Part shown: piece after piece, positions 21,101-29,017 of the stretch
Layout of the letters: each line of letters opens with the position of its first letter
How positions within the stretch are numbered: position 1 is the stretch's first letter
Assembly (NCBI GenBank): GCA_964548225.1
Contig: CAZJQP010000060.1
Span: 1 to 33,057, forward strand
Origin: CALMEH01 sp964548225
GTDB taxonomy: Bacteria > Acidobacteriota > Blastocatellia > Pyrinomonadales > Pyrinomonadaceae
Reading direction: 5' to 3'
Length of the DNA: 33,057 bases
Translations under genes and position numbers: made by a program
Notes under the pieces: generated by a model
Seen by the model: only the letters and a program-made list of their open reading frames with translations
Databases searched by the model: none
Told to the model about the DNA's origin: nothing

Positions 21101-23218
21101 ATGTCACAGAAAAAATATTTGAATGAATCAATAAAATTGGGCGACAAAGAATTGACCGTCGAAACGGGTAAAGTCGCCAAACAAGCCGATGGCTCGGTCG
21201 TGATTCGCTACGGCGACACGATGGTTTTAGTAACCGCCGTCAGCGCACGCACCGCACGCGAAGGATTGGATTTTTTTCCGCTCACGGTCGAATATCGTGA
21301 ATCAACTTATTCCGCCGGACGCATTCCGGGAAATTATTTTCGGCGCGAAGGTCGCCCGAATGAAAAAGAAACTTTAACTTGCCGTTTGATTGACCGTCCC
21401 GTGCGTCCGCTTTTTGCCGACGGTTACAGATTTGAAACGCAGATTGTCGGGACGGTAATTTCGGCAGATGCCGATAATGATCCTGATGTGATTGCAATTA
21501 CAGGCGCGAGTTGTGCGTTGTATCTTTCGGACATTCCGTTTGAAAATCCGATCGCGGGCGTGCGCGTCGGACTGGTTGACGGGAAATATTTGATAAATCC
21601 GACTTACGACGAACGCCGTGAATCACTTTTGAATCTTGTAGTTGCGGGAACGGAAGAAGCCATTGTCATGGTCGAAGCAGAAGCGAATGAAGTTTCGGAA
21701 AAGATTATGGTTGAGGCTTTGATGCTTGCCCATAAAGAAATTAAGCGTTTATGCCTTTGGCAGAAAGAATTGTTCAAGGCTTTGGAAATCACCAAACGCG
21801 AATTTGAAGCACCGAAACTCGATGAAGCATTGACGGCGGAAATCGAAAAAAATTACACCGACAAACTGCGGGAAGCCCTTGATTCCACAGGCAAAGATAA
21901 ACTTACAACTTATGCAGGAATTGACGCGCTGAAAAAAGAAGTTGTTGAAAGTTATCCTGATGATGCGCCTGAAAAGCGTGCAATGGCTGGTAAAGTTTTC
22001 GGTTATTTAAAGGAAAAAATCTTCCGCGAAGATATGCTTATCAACAAACGTCGCCCGGACGGCAGAAAATTCAGCGAAATTCGTCCGATAACTTGCGAAG
22101 TTGGCTGGCTTCCGCGTGTTCACGGTTCATCGCTTTTCACACGCGGCGAAACGCAAGCAATTGTTACAACAACTTTGGGAACAAAGATGGATGAGCAATT
22201 TATGGACGACCTTGAAAAAGGTGAAATCCGACGGCGCATAATGCTTCATTACAATTTTCCACCGTATTCAGTTGGCGAAGTCGGGCGTTTCGGCGGTTCA
22301 TCGCGCCGCGAAATCGGACACGGAAATCTTGCGCGTCGCGCTCTGCAAGCCATTTTGCCCGATGACAACGATTTTCCATACACTTTACGCATCGTTTCCG
22401 ACATTACCGAATCAAACGGTTCGAGTTCGATGGCAACGGTTTGCGGCGGTTGTCTGTCATTGATGGATGCCGGCGTTCCAATTAAAAAGCCGGTTGCGGG
22501 AATTGCGATGGGTTTGGTTTTGGAAGGCAATCGCTATGCAATTTTATCAGACATTGCCGGCGCGGAAGATCACTACGGCGATATGGATTTCAAAGTTACG
22601 GGAACGGCAGACGGCATTACCGCTCTGCAAATGGACATCAAAATCGGCGGCATCAACGCGATGATTTTGCAGGAAGCACTCGAACAGGCGCGAAAGGGCA
22701 GATTGCATATTTTGGACATTATGAAGCAAGCCATTGCCGAACCGCGTGAAGAACTTTCGCAATATGCACCGCGAATTATCACATTGAAAATTCATCCTGA
22801 CAAGATTCGTGATGTTATTGGCAAAGGCGGCGCGACAATTCGCTCGATTACGGAAGAAACCGGCGCAAAAATTGACATCGAAGACGACGGCACGATTCTT
22901 ATCGCAACTGCCGACGGTGATGCCGCACAAGCCGCTATTGACCGCATTCGTGCTTTAACTGCCGAAGCGGAAATCGGCGAAACCTATCTCGGCACGGTCA
23001 ACCGAATAGTTGACTTCGGCGCGTTTGTCGAAATTTTCCCCGGAGTTGACGGTTTGTTGCACATTTCAGAAATTTCCGACCGAAGAGTCCGAGACGTGCG
23101 CGATGAACTCAAAGAAGGTCAGCAAATTATGGTTAAGTGCATCGGCAAAGAAGGCAATAAAATCAAACTTTCACGAAAAGCCATTCTGAGCGAAGAAAAA
23201 GCCAGAGCCGAAGGTTAA
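21101..23218 (+). CDS. pnp: polyribonucleotide nucleotidyltransferase (PNPase)
   Basis: PNPase is a phosphorolytic 3'-5' exoribonuclease and degradosome component. The 705-residue protein has two RNase PH domains (first with YRESTYSAGRIPGNYFRREGRPNEKETLTCRLIDRPVRPLF, second with RRPDGRKFSEIRPI, VHGSSLFTRGETQAIVTTTLG and SDITESNGSSSMATVCGGCLSLMDAGVP). A KH domain follows (DKIRDVIGKGGATIRSITEETGAKIDIEDDG), then an S1 domain (GTVNRIVDFGAFVEIFPGVDGLLHISEI). Length is typical (about 700). GAGG lies about 9 nt before the ATG. PNPase usually regulates its own mRNA through the leader. Confidence 0.99.
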   Translation: MSQKKYLNESIKLGDKELTVETGKVAKQADGSVVIRYGDTMVLVTAVSARTAREGLDFFPLTVEYRESTYSAGRIPGNYFRREGRPNEKETLTCRLIDRPVRPLFADGYRFETQIVGTVISADADNDPDVIAITGASCALYLSDIPFENPIAGVRVGLVDGKYLINPTYDERRESLLNLVVAGTEEAIVMVEAEANEVSEKIMVEALMLAHKEIKRLCLWQKELFKALEITKREFEAPKLDEALTAEIEKNYTDKLREALDSTGKDKLTTYAGIDALKKEVVESYPDDAPEKRAMAGKVFGYLKEKIFREDMLINKRRPDGRKFSEIRPITCEVGWLPRVHGSSLFTRGETQAIVTTTLGTKMDEQFMDDLEKGEIRRRIMLHYNFPPYSVGEVGRFGGSSRREIGHGNLARRALQAILPDDNDFPYTLRIVSDITESNGSSSMATVCGGCLSLMDAGVPIKKPVAGIAMGLVLEGNRYAILSDIAGAEDHYGDMDFKVTGTADGITALQMDIKIGGINAMILQEALEQARKGRLHILDIMKQAIAEPREELSQYAPRIITLKIHPDKIRDVIGKGGATIRSITEETGAKIDIEDDGTILIATADGDAAQAAIDRIRALTAEAEIGETYLGTVNRIVDFGAFVEIFPGVDGLLHISEISDRRVRDVRDELKEGQQIMVKCIGKEGNKIKLSRKAILSEEKARAEG

Positions 23219-23235
23219 AAGTAAAAGGCAAAATA

Positions 23236-23303
23236 AAAAGGCAAAAATAAAAAGGTGAAATTTGGAATAAATAACTTATTTCACCTTTTTATTTTTGCCT
23301 TTT
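23236..23303 (+). terminator. long perfect hairpin at the 3' end of pnp
   Basis: Bases 23236-23261 are the exact reverse complement of 23278-23303 (26 bp) around a 16-nt loop. The word AAAGGCAAAAATAA repeats with period about 14 (two heptads) on the left side. The stem is AT-rich and lacks a strong downstream T-tract, so termination is likely but the form fits the heptad family more than a classical terminator. Confidence 0.6.
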
Positions 23304-23439
23304 GAATTGAAAAAGACGTAATTGTAAATTTTTTTTGAAAAAACATCCATTTTTTTTGGAATACTTAACTTATTGTGAATTTCCTGCACTAGAATAACTG
23401 ACAAAAACAGTTGTTTGGGTAAAAAAAGTGAAAAGAGAG

Positions 23440-23467
23440 TTGATTTTTTTCGCGTATTTGATATAGT
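23440..23467 (+). promoter_or_regulatory. putative promoter of the PEP-CTERM protein gene
   Basis: TTGATT (23440-23445) and TATAGT (23462-23467) are 16 bp apart in an AT-rich stretch. The predicted start at about 23474 gives a leader of about 100 nt before the ATG at 23576. Confidence 0.45.
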
Positions 23468-23476
23468 TTTGAAATC

Positions 23477-23545
23477 AAGCCCCGACAACTATTTTATCGG
23501 CGAGTCAAATCGAACGACTCGTATCGGTATGTATCGTCTTACACC
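23477..23545 (+). promoter_or_regulatory. structured 5' leader with AAGCCCCG-N12-NCGGCG motif
   Basis: The leader contains AAGCCCCG (23477-23484), then TCGGCG (23497-23502) 12 nt later. A perfect CGAGTC/GACTCG hairpin (23501-23521) follows, flanked by TATCGG on both sides, and then TCGGT pairs with ACCGA around 23524-23545. The first two words recur with the same spacing at 31495-31520 before another exported protein gene. Confidence 0.35.
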
Positions 23546-23575
23546 GAAATCGAATTCAGGTTGGTAATAAAAAAG

Positions 23576-24163
23576 ATGAAAAATTTATTTAGATATGTAA
23601 TTTCGGGATTTTGTTTAGCTTCAATTTTGTTAGCGGCAACATCTGTTTTCGCTGCGCCGGTGCGTTTAAACCAAGTTGTTCAAGTTGTAAATGCAAAACC
23701 GGGCAAAGCCAATTCGGGAAATTTTTCGCAGTTGCGCTTGGTTGATGATTTAGTTATCAAAACCGATGACGATGATGACACGGTAACGGCAACACCGACA
23801 CAAGATGATGACCGGATGATTGTTAAGAAAACAACGGAAATTGTTGAGGAAGAAGTTTGCGATTGCAAACCGGATCCTGATCCCAAAAAACCGAAGTTTC
23901 CGTATTGGGCATTAGGTTTTGCCGCTGTTCCGCTTCTTTTCCTGATTCCGGGCAAAGATAAAACGCCGACCCCGACAATGCCGACGACACAAACGCCGAC
24001 ACCGGATACGCCGACACCGACACCGAATACACCGACACCGACACCACCCGAGCCGGTGCCGGAGCCGATGACGTTGCTTCTCTTTGGAACCGGACTTGCC
24101 GGAATTGGAATTGCCGCCCGTAAAAAATTCGGTAAAAAAGAGCAAATAAACACGGAGAATTAA
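23576..24163 (+). CDS. PEP-CTERM sorting domain protein, function unknown
   Basis: The 195-residue product has an N-terminal signal peptide (hydrophobic 10-26, likely cut after VFAA), an acidic stretch DDDDD, a CDC motif at 95-97, and an internal hydrophobic segment (about 108-125, FPYWALGFAAVPLLFLIPG). A Thr-Pro linker (130-160) follows. The C-terminal PEP-CTERM signal is VPEP, then a hydrophobic helix, then ARKKFGKK (161-188). PEP-CTERM proteins are processed by an exosortase and sent to the envelope or matrix in exopolysaccharide-producing Gram-negative bacteria. No exosortase lies in the window. The start at 23576 is chosen because the upstream TTG adds nothing to the signal peptide. Confidence 0.85.
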   Translation: MKNLFRYVISGFCLASILLAATSVFAAPVRLNQVVQVVNAKPGKANSGNFSQLRLVDDLVIKTDDDDDTVTATPTQDDDRMIVKKTTEIVEEEVCDCKPDPDPKKPKFPYWALGFAAVPLLFLIPGKDKTPTPTMPTTQTPTPDTPTPTPNTPTPTPPEPVPEPMTLLLFGTGLAGIGIAARKKFGKKEQINTEN

Positions 24164-24170
24164 ATTTTAA

Positions 24171-24246
24171 GTTTTGAGTCCCGTCTTTAGGCTGAAACCG
24201 CCATTGAAGCGCGGCGGAGAAGCCGTCTAAAGATCGGACTCAGAAC
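24171..24246. repeat. REP-like imperfect palindrome
   Basis: GAGTCC...CTTTAGGCT (24175-24193) pairs with AGCC...CTAAAGA...GGACTC (24221-24241). An inner stem CCGCC/GGCGG surrounds ATTGAAGCGC. The element is more GC-rich than the flanking spacer and has no heptad phase. Its form is that of a dispersed intergenic REP/BIME-type palindrome. Other copies in the genome would confirm this. Confidence 0.5.
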
Positions 24247-24264
24247 AAAATCGAGGTTAAAAAG

Positions 24265-25185
24265 ATGAAAAAGATTAGATACAATTTTTTATTCGTTGTG
24301 GGGCTGATGTTAATTTTGGGCGCGTCGAGCGCAGTTTTCAGCCAAACCAAATTAAACAAAAATTCGGGAATTCTCACGGTTAAAACTTCGCCGCTGTCTT
24401 ATCCCGTCAAAGTTGACGGACAAGTTATCGGCATGAGCGGCACAACCAGCGAAGCCGTTTTCTATCTTACGCCGGGCGAACATTTAGTTGAAGTCGAAGG
24501 TCCGAACGGACAAAAGTTCAGCAGAAAAATCAATTTCGAAAAAGGCAAAAAACACTGCATTTGTTTGACAGTTGTTGAAAAAGTCGAAAAAGAAAGATGT
24601 CCATACGACATCATCGTTCAAGGTCCGGCGAAATATGTTAAAGGCGACACAATTTATTTCAAAGCCATTAACCGCGTAACCAACGGAGCAATTCCTGTAA
24701 ATTATGCGTGGAGCATTTTTCCGGCAACCGCAGCAATTATTGACGGACTAAATACCGATACGATTGCCGTTTCGACCAAAGATACAAATGGCGAACCGAT
24801 TCGCGTTAATCTTGATGTTAATGACGGGGTTTATGATGAATTCTGCAAGCAAACGATTCCGACTAAATCAGAAGCTGAAATTATTAAGGTTGACCCGATT
24901 CGCTGTGATATTTTTGAAGCCGGTAAACCTGACGAAGACAAAGCACGTTTTGATAATTGCGTAATTCAATTGCAAAATTATCCTGATTCACAGCTTTATA
25001 TCATTCTTTATGATGGCAAAGGAATTACTGCCGATAGACTTGGCAAGCGTTCGTTTGATTATTTAGTTAATACACGCCGCGTTGATCCAAGCCGGATTGT
25101 TATAACTAAATGGGGAACTCGTCCGCGAGCAACCGTCGAAGTTTGGATTGTTCCGCCGGGCGCACAACCGCCAACACCGCAGTAA
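24265..25185 (+). CDS. exported PEGA-domain protein with OmpA-like C-terminal region
   Basis: The 306-residue product has a signal peptide (1-26, cut near VFSQ) and a PEGA-type beta domain (about 35-105: GILTVKTSPLSYPVKVDGQVIG, YLTPGEHLVEVEGP). An immunoglobulin/PKD-like stretch (118-200, with NYAWSIFP) follows. The C-terminal part (about 211-297: GKGITADRLGKRSFDYLVNTRRVDPSRIVITKWG) resembles an OmpA/MotB-like peptidoglycan-binding fold, in truncated form. PEGA domains occur in surface-layer and envelope proteins. GAGG lies 9 nt before the start. Exact function is unknown. Confidence 0.7.
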   Translation: MKKIRYNFLFVVGLMLILGASSAVFSQTKLNKNSGILTVKTSPLSYPVKVDGQVIGMSGTTSEAVFYLTPGEHLVEVEGPNGQKFSRKINFEKGKKHCICLTVVEKVEKERCPYDIIVQGPAKYVKGDTIYFKAINRVTNGAIPVNYAWSIFPATAAIIDGLNTDTIAVSTKDTNGEPIRVNLDVNDGVYDEFCKQTIPTKSEAEIIKVDPIRCDIFEAGKPDEDKARFDNCVIQLQNYPDSQLYIILYDGKGITADRLGKRSFDYLVNTRRVDPSRIVITKWGTRPRATVEVWIVPPGAQPPTPQ

Positions 25186-25206
25186 GTCAGAAAGGGGGAA
25201 GAGAAG

Positions 25207-25238
25207 AAAGGGAGACTTTTTACAAGTTTCCCTTTTTT
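25207..25238. terminator. intrinsic terminator between converging genes
   Basis: AAAGGGAGACTT (25207-25218) pairs with AAGTTTCCCTTT (25224-25235) with one G-T pair. A run of six T starts at 25233. It ends the + strand gene at 25185. The - strand gene ends within the T-tract at 25237. Confidence 0.8.
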
Positions 25239-26025
25239 ATTTGTATAAAATTTGATTTACGCCCAAGATTTTTCGGCTTTCGTTCTCTTGCACGAAGACG
25301 ATTATTTTCAAGTTTTCTTTTTTCCAATTTGCTTGCAGCGGTAAATTGAATTCGGTTGAAAATGTTGAATTCGCGCCACTGGCAACGCCAAGATTTTTAA
25401 GTTCGCGGACAACGGATGAATGCTCCAAAACGCGCCCCGAATTTTCGCCGCGTTTAACTTGTGTTGAAAGGTTGTTTTCGGCGATTACGGCAAAAACCGT
25501 TGCGTTTTCGGTTTTTGAAATCTCTGTAATATTTATTTTTAAAAGATTTTCGTTTAAGGCGAGTTTGATTTTTGCCTTCGGCATTTTTGCAGCTGCCATT
25601 ATCGAATTAACAGCTATGCCGGAATTGTTCCCAACAAACTCCGTTTGTCCGTCAACAATCATTTGCGGCGTGTAAATCGAGTCAATTTTAAATTTACTGC
25701 CGTAAGATTCTTGTCTTTTTGAAAATTCGGCGGAAGAAAACTCATCTTTCCACCCAAGATAATCCCAATAATCAACGTGAAAAGCCAAAGTAATAATTTC
25801 GGCTTGCGGCGCAGGTTGTTCTCTTTGCAAAAACGCCAATATTTTGTCAGCCGGCGGACAACTCGAACAGCCTTCAGACGTAAAAAGTTCAACCAAAACC
25901 GGCTGTTTCGGTTGCAGATTTGTGGTTTGCGGTTGCGGGCTTTCATCTCGTCTTTGGCTTTCGACCGATTGCGTCGAACACGAAACCGATAAAATCAAAA
26001 AAATAAAAATAATCGCGCTTTTCAT
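25237..26025 (-). CDS. DUF1223-family thioredoxin-like lipoprotein
   Basis: The 262-residue product starts MKSAIIFIFLILSVSCSTQ, a lipoprotein-type signal with Cys16 as probable lipidation site. A short Gln/Pro linker follows, then VLVELFTSEGCSSCPPADKILAFL, the redox-like CxxC (C53, C56) typical of DUF1223. Also seen are FHVDYWDYLGWKDEFSS and YTPQMIVDGQTEFVG, a thioredoxin-fold cis-Pro region. It is likely a periplasmic thiol-related protein, but its substrate is unknown. An ATG nine codons upstream (26052) has GGAG nearby but gives a poorer signal peptide. It is transcribed opposite to its neighbours. Confidence 0.8.
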   Translation of the reverse strand: MKSAIIFIFLILSVSCSTQSVESQRRDESPQPQTTNLQPKQPVLVELFTSEGCSSCPPADKILAFLQREQPAPQAEIITLAFHVDYWDYLGWKDEFSSAEFSKRQESYGSKFKIDSIYTPQMIVDGQTEFVGNNSGIAVNSIMAAAKMPKAKIKLALNENLLKINITEISKTENATVFAVIAENNLSTQVKRGENSGRVLEHSSVVRELKNLGVASGANSTFSTEFNLPLQANWKKENLKIIVFVQENESRKILGVNQILYK

Positions 26026-26077
26026 AAAATTATTATAACGAATCTCCTGCATTTTATTCCCTGAAATTTTCAGTCTT

Positions 26078-26107
26078 TTTACATTTACCTTTTCACTTTG
26101 GTAGAAT
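26078..26107 (+). promoter_or_regulatory. weak promoter candidate for uvrA
   Basis: TTTACA (26078-26083) and TAGAAT (26102-26107) are 18 bp apart, just upstream of the uvrA start and divergent from the - strand lipoprotein gene. Matches are partial. Confidence 0.35.
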
Positions 26108-26140
26108 TAAGTTTTGCTCAAACGGCACAAATTTTTGACT

Positions 26141-28933
26141 ATGCAAGCAGTAAAGCCAAAAGAAGAATCAATCGAAGTTCGCGGTGCGCGAGTTCATAAT
26201 TTGAAAAACATTTCGTTTCGTCTTCCAATTAATAAATTGACGGTGGTAACAGGCGTTTCGGGGTCGGGCAAATCGTCGCTCGCGTTTGATACGCTTTACG
26301 CCGAAGGTCAACGCCGTTATGTCGAATCACTTTCGGCTTACGCACGGCAATTTCTCGAACGAATGGACAAACCGGACGTTGACGAAATTATCGGTATTGC
26401 ACCGGCGATTGCGATTCGCCAGAAAAATTCGACCAAAAATCCGCGTTCAACCGTTGCTACACAAACCGAAATTTATGATTATCTGCGCTTGCTTTTTGCG
26501 CGTGTCGGTCAAACTTTTTGTTATGAGTGCGGAAACGAAGTAAAAAAAGATTCGCCCGAATCCGCCGCCGATGAAATTTTGGAAAAATTGCCGGAAGGCT
26601 CACGCTTTTATGTTCTTTTCCCGATTGACGAAACTCAAAAAATCGCAAATCGCAAATCGCAAATCGCAAATTTAATGGGGTTGATGCAAAACGGTTTTAC
26701 GCGATTTTTCCGTGACGGCGAAACGATTGATTTGCAGAAGCCGGAAGATTATAAATTTGAAGATTTTGAAAACACATTCGTTTTAATTGACCGTTTGAAA
26801 GCCGAAAAATCTATTCGGCAAAGATTGGTTGATTCGCTCGAAATTTGTTTCCGCGAATGTGGCGCGGCGGTTATCGTAACGGCTGAAAAAGAACCGCAAA
26901 CGCTGAATTTTTCTGATAAATTCATTTGCAAGTTCGACGGCACGAACTACGAAGAACCCGAACCGCGACTTTTTAGTTTTAATTCGCCCTTCGGCGCGTG
27001 TCCTTTGTGCCAAGGCTTCGGAAATACGATTGACGTTGATTTTGATTTGGTCGTGCCGAACGAAAATCTTTCGATTGCGGAAGGCGCGATTGAACCGTTT
27101 ATGCGTCCGCAATACGATTGGGCTTTGAAGGCTTTAAAAAGTTTTTGTGCCGGCGAAGATATTTCGTTGAAAACGCCTTTTGCCGATTTAACCGACGCGC
27201 AAAGAACAGTAATTTTTGAAGGAAAAGGCAAATGGAAAGGCGTTCGCGGATTTTTTTCGTGGCTGGAAACGAAAAAATACAAACTTCACGTCCGGGTTTT
27301 TATGTCGAAATATCGCGGCTACACGACTTGCCCCGAATGCAAAGGCGGACGACTTCGGAAAGAGGCGCAAGCCGTAAAAATCGGCGGACTTAATTTGCCG
27401 GAATCTGTAAATCTTTCCATCAATGACGCGCAAAAGTTTTTCAACGAACTCGAATTAAATGAAGAACGCGAAAAAATCGCGGAAAAACTTTTGCTTGAAA
27501 TTCGCCGAAGAATCAAGTTTTTGGTTGATGTCGGTTTAGATTATTTGACGTTAAATCGTTTAGCTTCAACGCTTTCAGGCGGCGAGGCGCAACGCATACA
27601 GCTTGCGACAAATCTCGGCTCTTTGCTTGTCGGTGCGCTCTATGTTTTGGACGAACCTTCAATCGGGCTTCATCCGCGAGACAACACGCGGCTCGTAAAA
27701 ATTCTCGAAAATTTGCGCGACATCGGCAACACGGTTTTGGTTGTCGAACACGATGAAGAAACGATGCGCTCGGCTGACCATATTTTGGACATCGGAATTT
27801 TTGCGGGCGAACTCGGCGGAAATTTGATTTACGAAGGCGATTTCAATAATTTGTTGAAAGACGATAAATCATTAACCGCCAAATATTTACGCGGCGAAGC
27901 GGAAATAAAAATTCCTTCAAAACGGCGCGAACCGACAAAACAAAAAATCGAAATTATCGGCGCGAGAGAACATAATTTGAAAAATGTTTCGGTGGAAATT
28001 CCGCTTGAAATGCTGGTTTGCATTACAGGTGTTTCGGGAAGCGGAAAATCAACACTCGTCCACGATATTTTGTATGCCGGAATTAAGAAAAAACGCGGCG
28101 AATGGCAAGGGCAAGTCGGAGGTTTTAAGGAAATAAAAGGCGCGGATTTTGTTGATGAAATCGTTCTGGTTGACCAATCGCCAATTGGCAGAACGCCGCG
28201 CTCGAATCCGGTAACTTATATCAAGGCTTACGACGCAATACGCGAAGTTTTCGCCGCGACAAACGCTTCAAAAGCCAAAGGTTTCAACGCATCGCATTTT
28301 TCGTTTAATGTTCCCGGCGGACGCTGTGAAATGTGCCAAGGAAGCGGCACAGTAACGGTCGAAATGCAGTTTCTCGCCGATGTTGAATTGACCTGCGAAG
28401 ATTGTCGCGGCACGCGCTTCCGCGAAGAAGTTTTGGATGTCAAATACAAAGGCAAAAACATTGCCGAAGTTTTGCAATTAACGGTGCGCGAAGCGATTTT
28501 ATTTTTCAAGGAAGTTAATAAATTAGTCAATAAATTAAAGGTTATCGAAGCCGTCGGACTCGGCTATTTGCGGCTCGGACAATCTGCCACGACGTTGAGC
28601 GGCGGCGAAGCGCAACGGGTAAAACTCGCCGCGCATCTTGCCGCAAAAAACAAATCGAAAACGCTATTTATCTTTGACGAACCGACGACCGGATTGCATT
28701 TTGAAGACATCAATAAATTGCTTTCGGCATTCCGCGCACTCATCGAAAACGGCGGAAGTTTGTTGGTTATCGAACATAATTTAGATGTCATAAAAACTGC
28801 CGATTACGTCATTGACTTAGGTCCCGAAGGCGGCACGGGCGGCGGCGAAATCGTTGTCACAGGAACGCCGGAAGAAATCGCCAAAGTGAAAAAATCACAC
28901 ACGGGAAATTATTTGAAAGATTATCTGAAATAA
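26141..28933 (+). CDS. uvrA: excinuclease ABC subunit A
   Basis: UvrA is the damage-recognition ATPase of nucleotide excision repair. The 930-residue protein has two ABC modules. The first has Walker A GVSGSGKSS (38-46), signature LSGGEAQRIQLA (about 477) and Walker B LYVLDEPSIGLHPRD. The second has Walker A GVSGSGKSTL (about 630), signature LSGGEAQRVKLA (about 820) and LFIFDEPTTGLHFED. Zinc modules are CPLC/CPEC (about 287 and 396) and CEMC/CEDC (about 729 and 752). Length fits the family (about 940). A TTG at 26114 would add nine residues. A heptad repeat lies inside the coding region (residues 167-177). Confidence 0.98.
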   Translation: MQAVKPKEESIEVRGARVHNLKNISFRLPINKLTVVTGVSGSGKSSLAFDTLYAEGQRRYVESLSAYARQFLERMDKPDVDEIIGIAPAIAIRQKNSTKNPRSTVATQTEIYDYLRLLFARVGQTFCYECGNEVKKDSPESAADEILEKLPEGSRFYVLFPIDETQKIANRKSQIANLMGLMQNGFTRFFRDGETIDLQKPEDYKFEDFENTFVLIDRLKAEKSIRQRLVDSLEICFRECGAAVIVTAEKEPQTLNFSDKFICKFDGTNYEEPEPRLFSFNSPFGACPLCQGFGNTIDVDFDLVVPNENLSIAEGAIEPFMRPQYDWALKALKSFCAGEDISLKTPFADLTDAQRTVIFEGKGKWKGVRGFFSWLETKKYKLHVRVFMSKYRGYTTCPECKGGRLRKEAQAVKIGGLNLPESVNLSINDAQKFFNELELNEEREKIAEKLLLEIRRRIKFLVDVGLDYLTLNRLASTLSGGEAQRIQLATNLGSLLVGALYVLDEPSIGLHPRDNTRLVKILENLRDIGNTVLVVEHDEETMRSADHILDIGIFAGELGGNLIYEGDFNNLLKDDKSLTAKYLRGEAEIKIPSKRREPTKQKIEIIGAREHNLKNVSVEIPLEMLVCITGVSGSGKSTLVHDILYAGIKKKRGEWQGQVGGFKEIKGADFVDEIVLVDQSPIGRTPRSNPVTYIKAYDAIREVFAATNASKAKGFNASHFSFNVPGGRCEMCQGSGTVTVEMQFLADVELTCEDCRGTRFREEVLDVKYKGKNIAEVLQLTVREAILFFKEVNKLVNKLKVIEAVGLGYLRLGQSATTLSGGEAQRVKLAAHLAAKNKSKTLFIFDEPTTGLHFEDINKLLSAFRALIENGGSLLVIEHNLDVIKTADYVIDLGPEGGTGGGEIVVTGTPEEIAKVKKSHTGNYLKDYLK
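26640..26671. repeat. AAATCGC heptad tandem repeat inside uvrA
   Basis: AAATCGC is repeated four times exactly (26640-26667) plus a partial unit. Because 7 is not a multiple of 3, the frame rotates and the repeat encodes IANRKSQIAN, a segment in a domain that varies among UvrA proteins. Total length keeps the frame open. Confidence 0.9.
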
Positions 28934-29013
28934 TTTTTGCCTGCGAAATAAACGAAATAAGCGAAATTTGTTATTCTTTATTTCGTATTTTTCGTTTATT
29001 TCACAGGCAAAAA
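28934..29013. repeat. nonamer-repeat hairpin after uvrA
   Basis: The left arm (28934-28967) and right arm (28980-29013) are complementary over 34 nt with few mismatches. The left arm repeats GAAATAAAC GAAATAAGC. The right arm repeats TTTCGTATT TTTCGTTTA TTTCACAGG with period 9. It probably also ends or insulates the uvrA transcript from the following gene. Confidence 0.87.
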
Positions 29014-29017
29014 TTTT

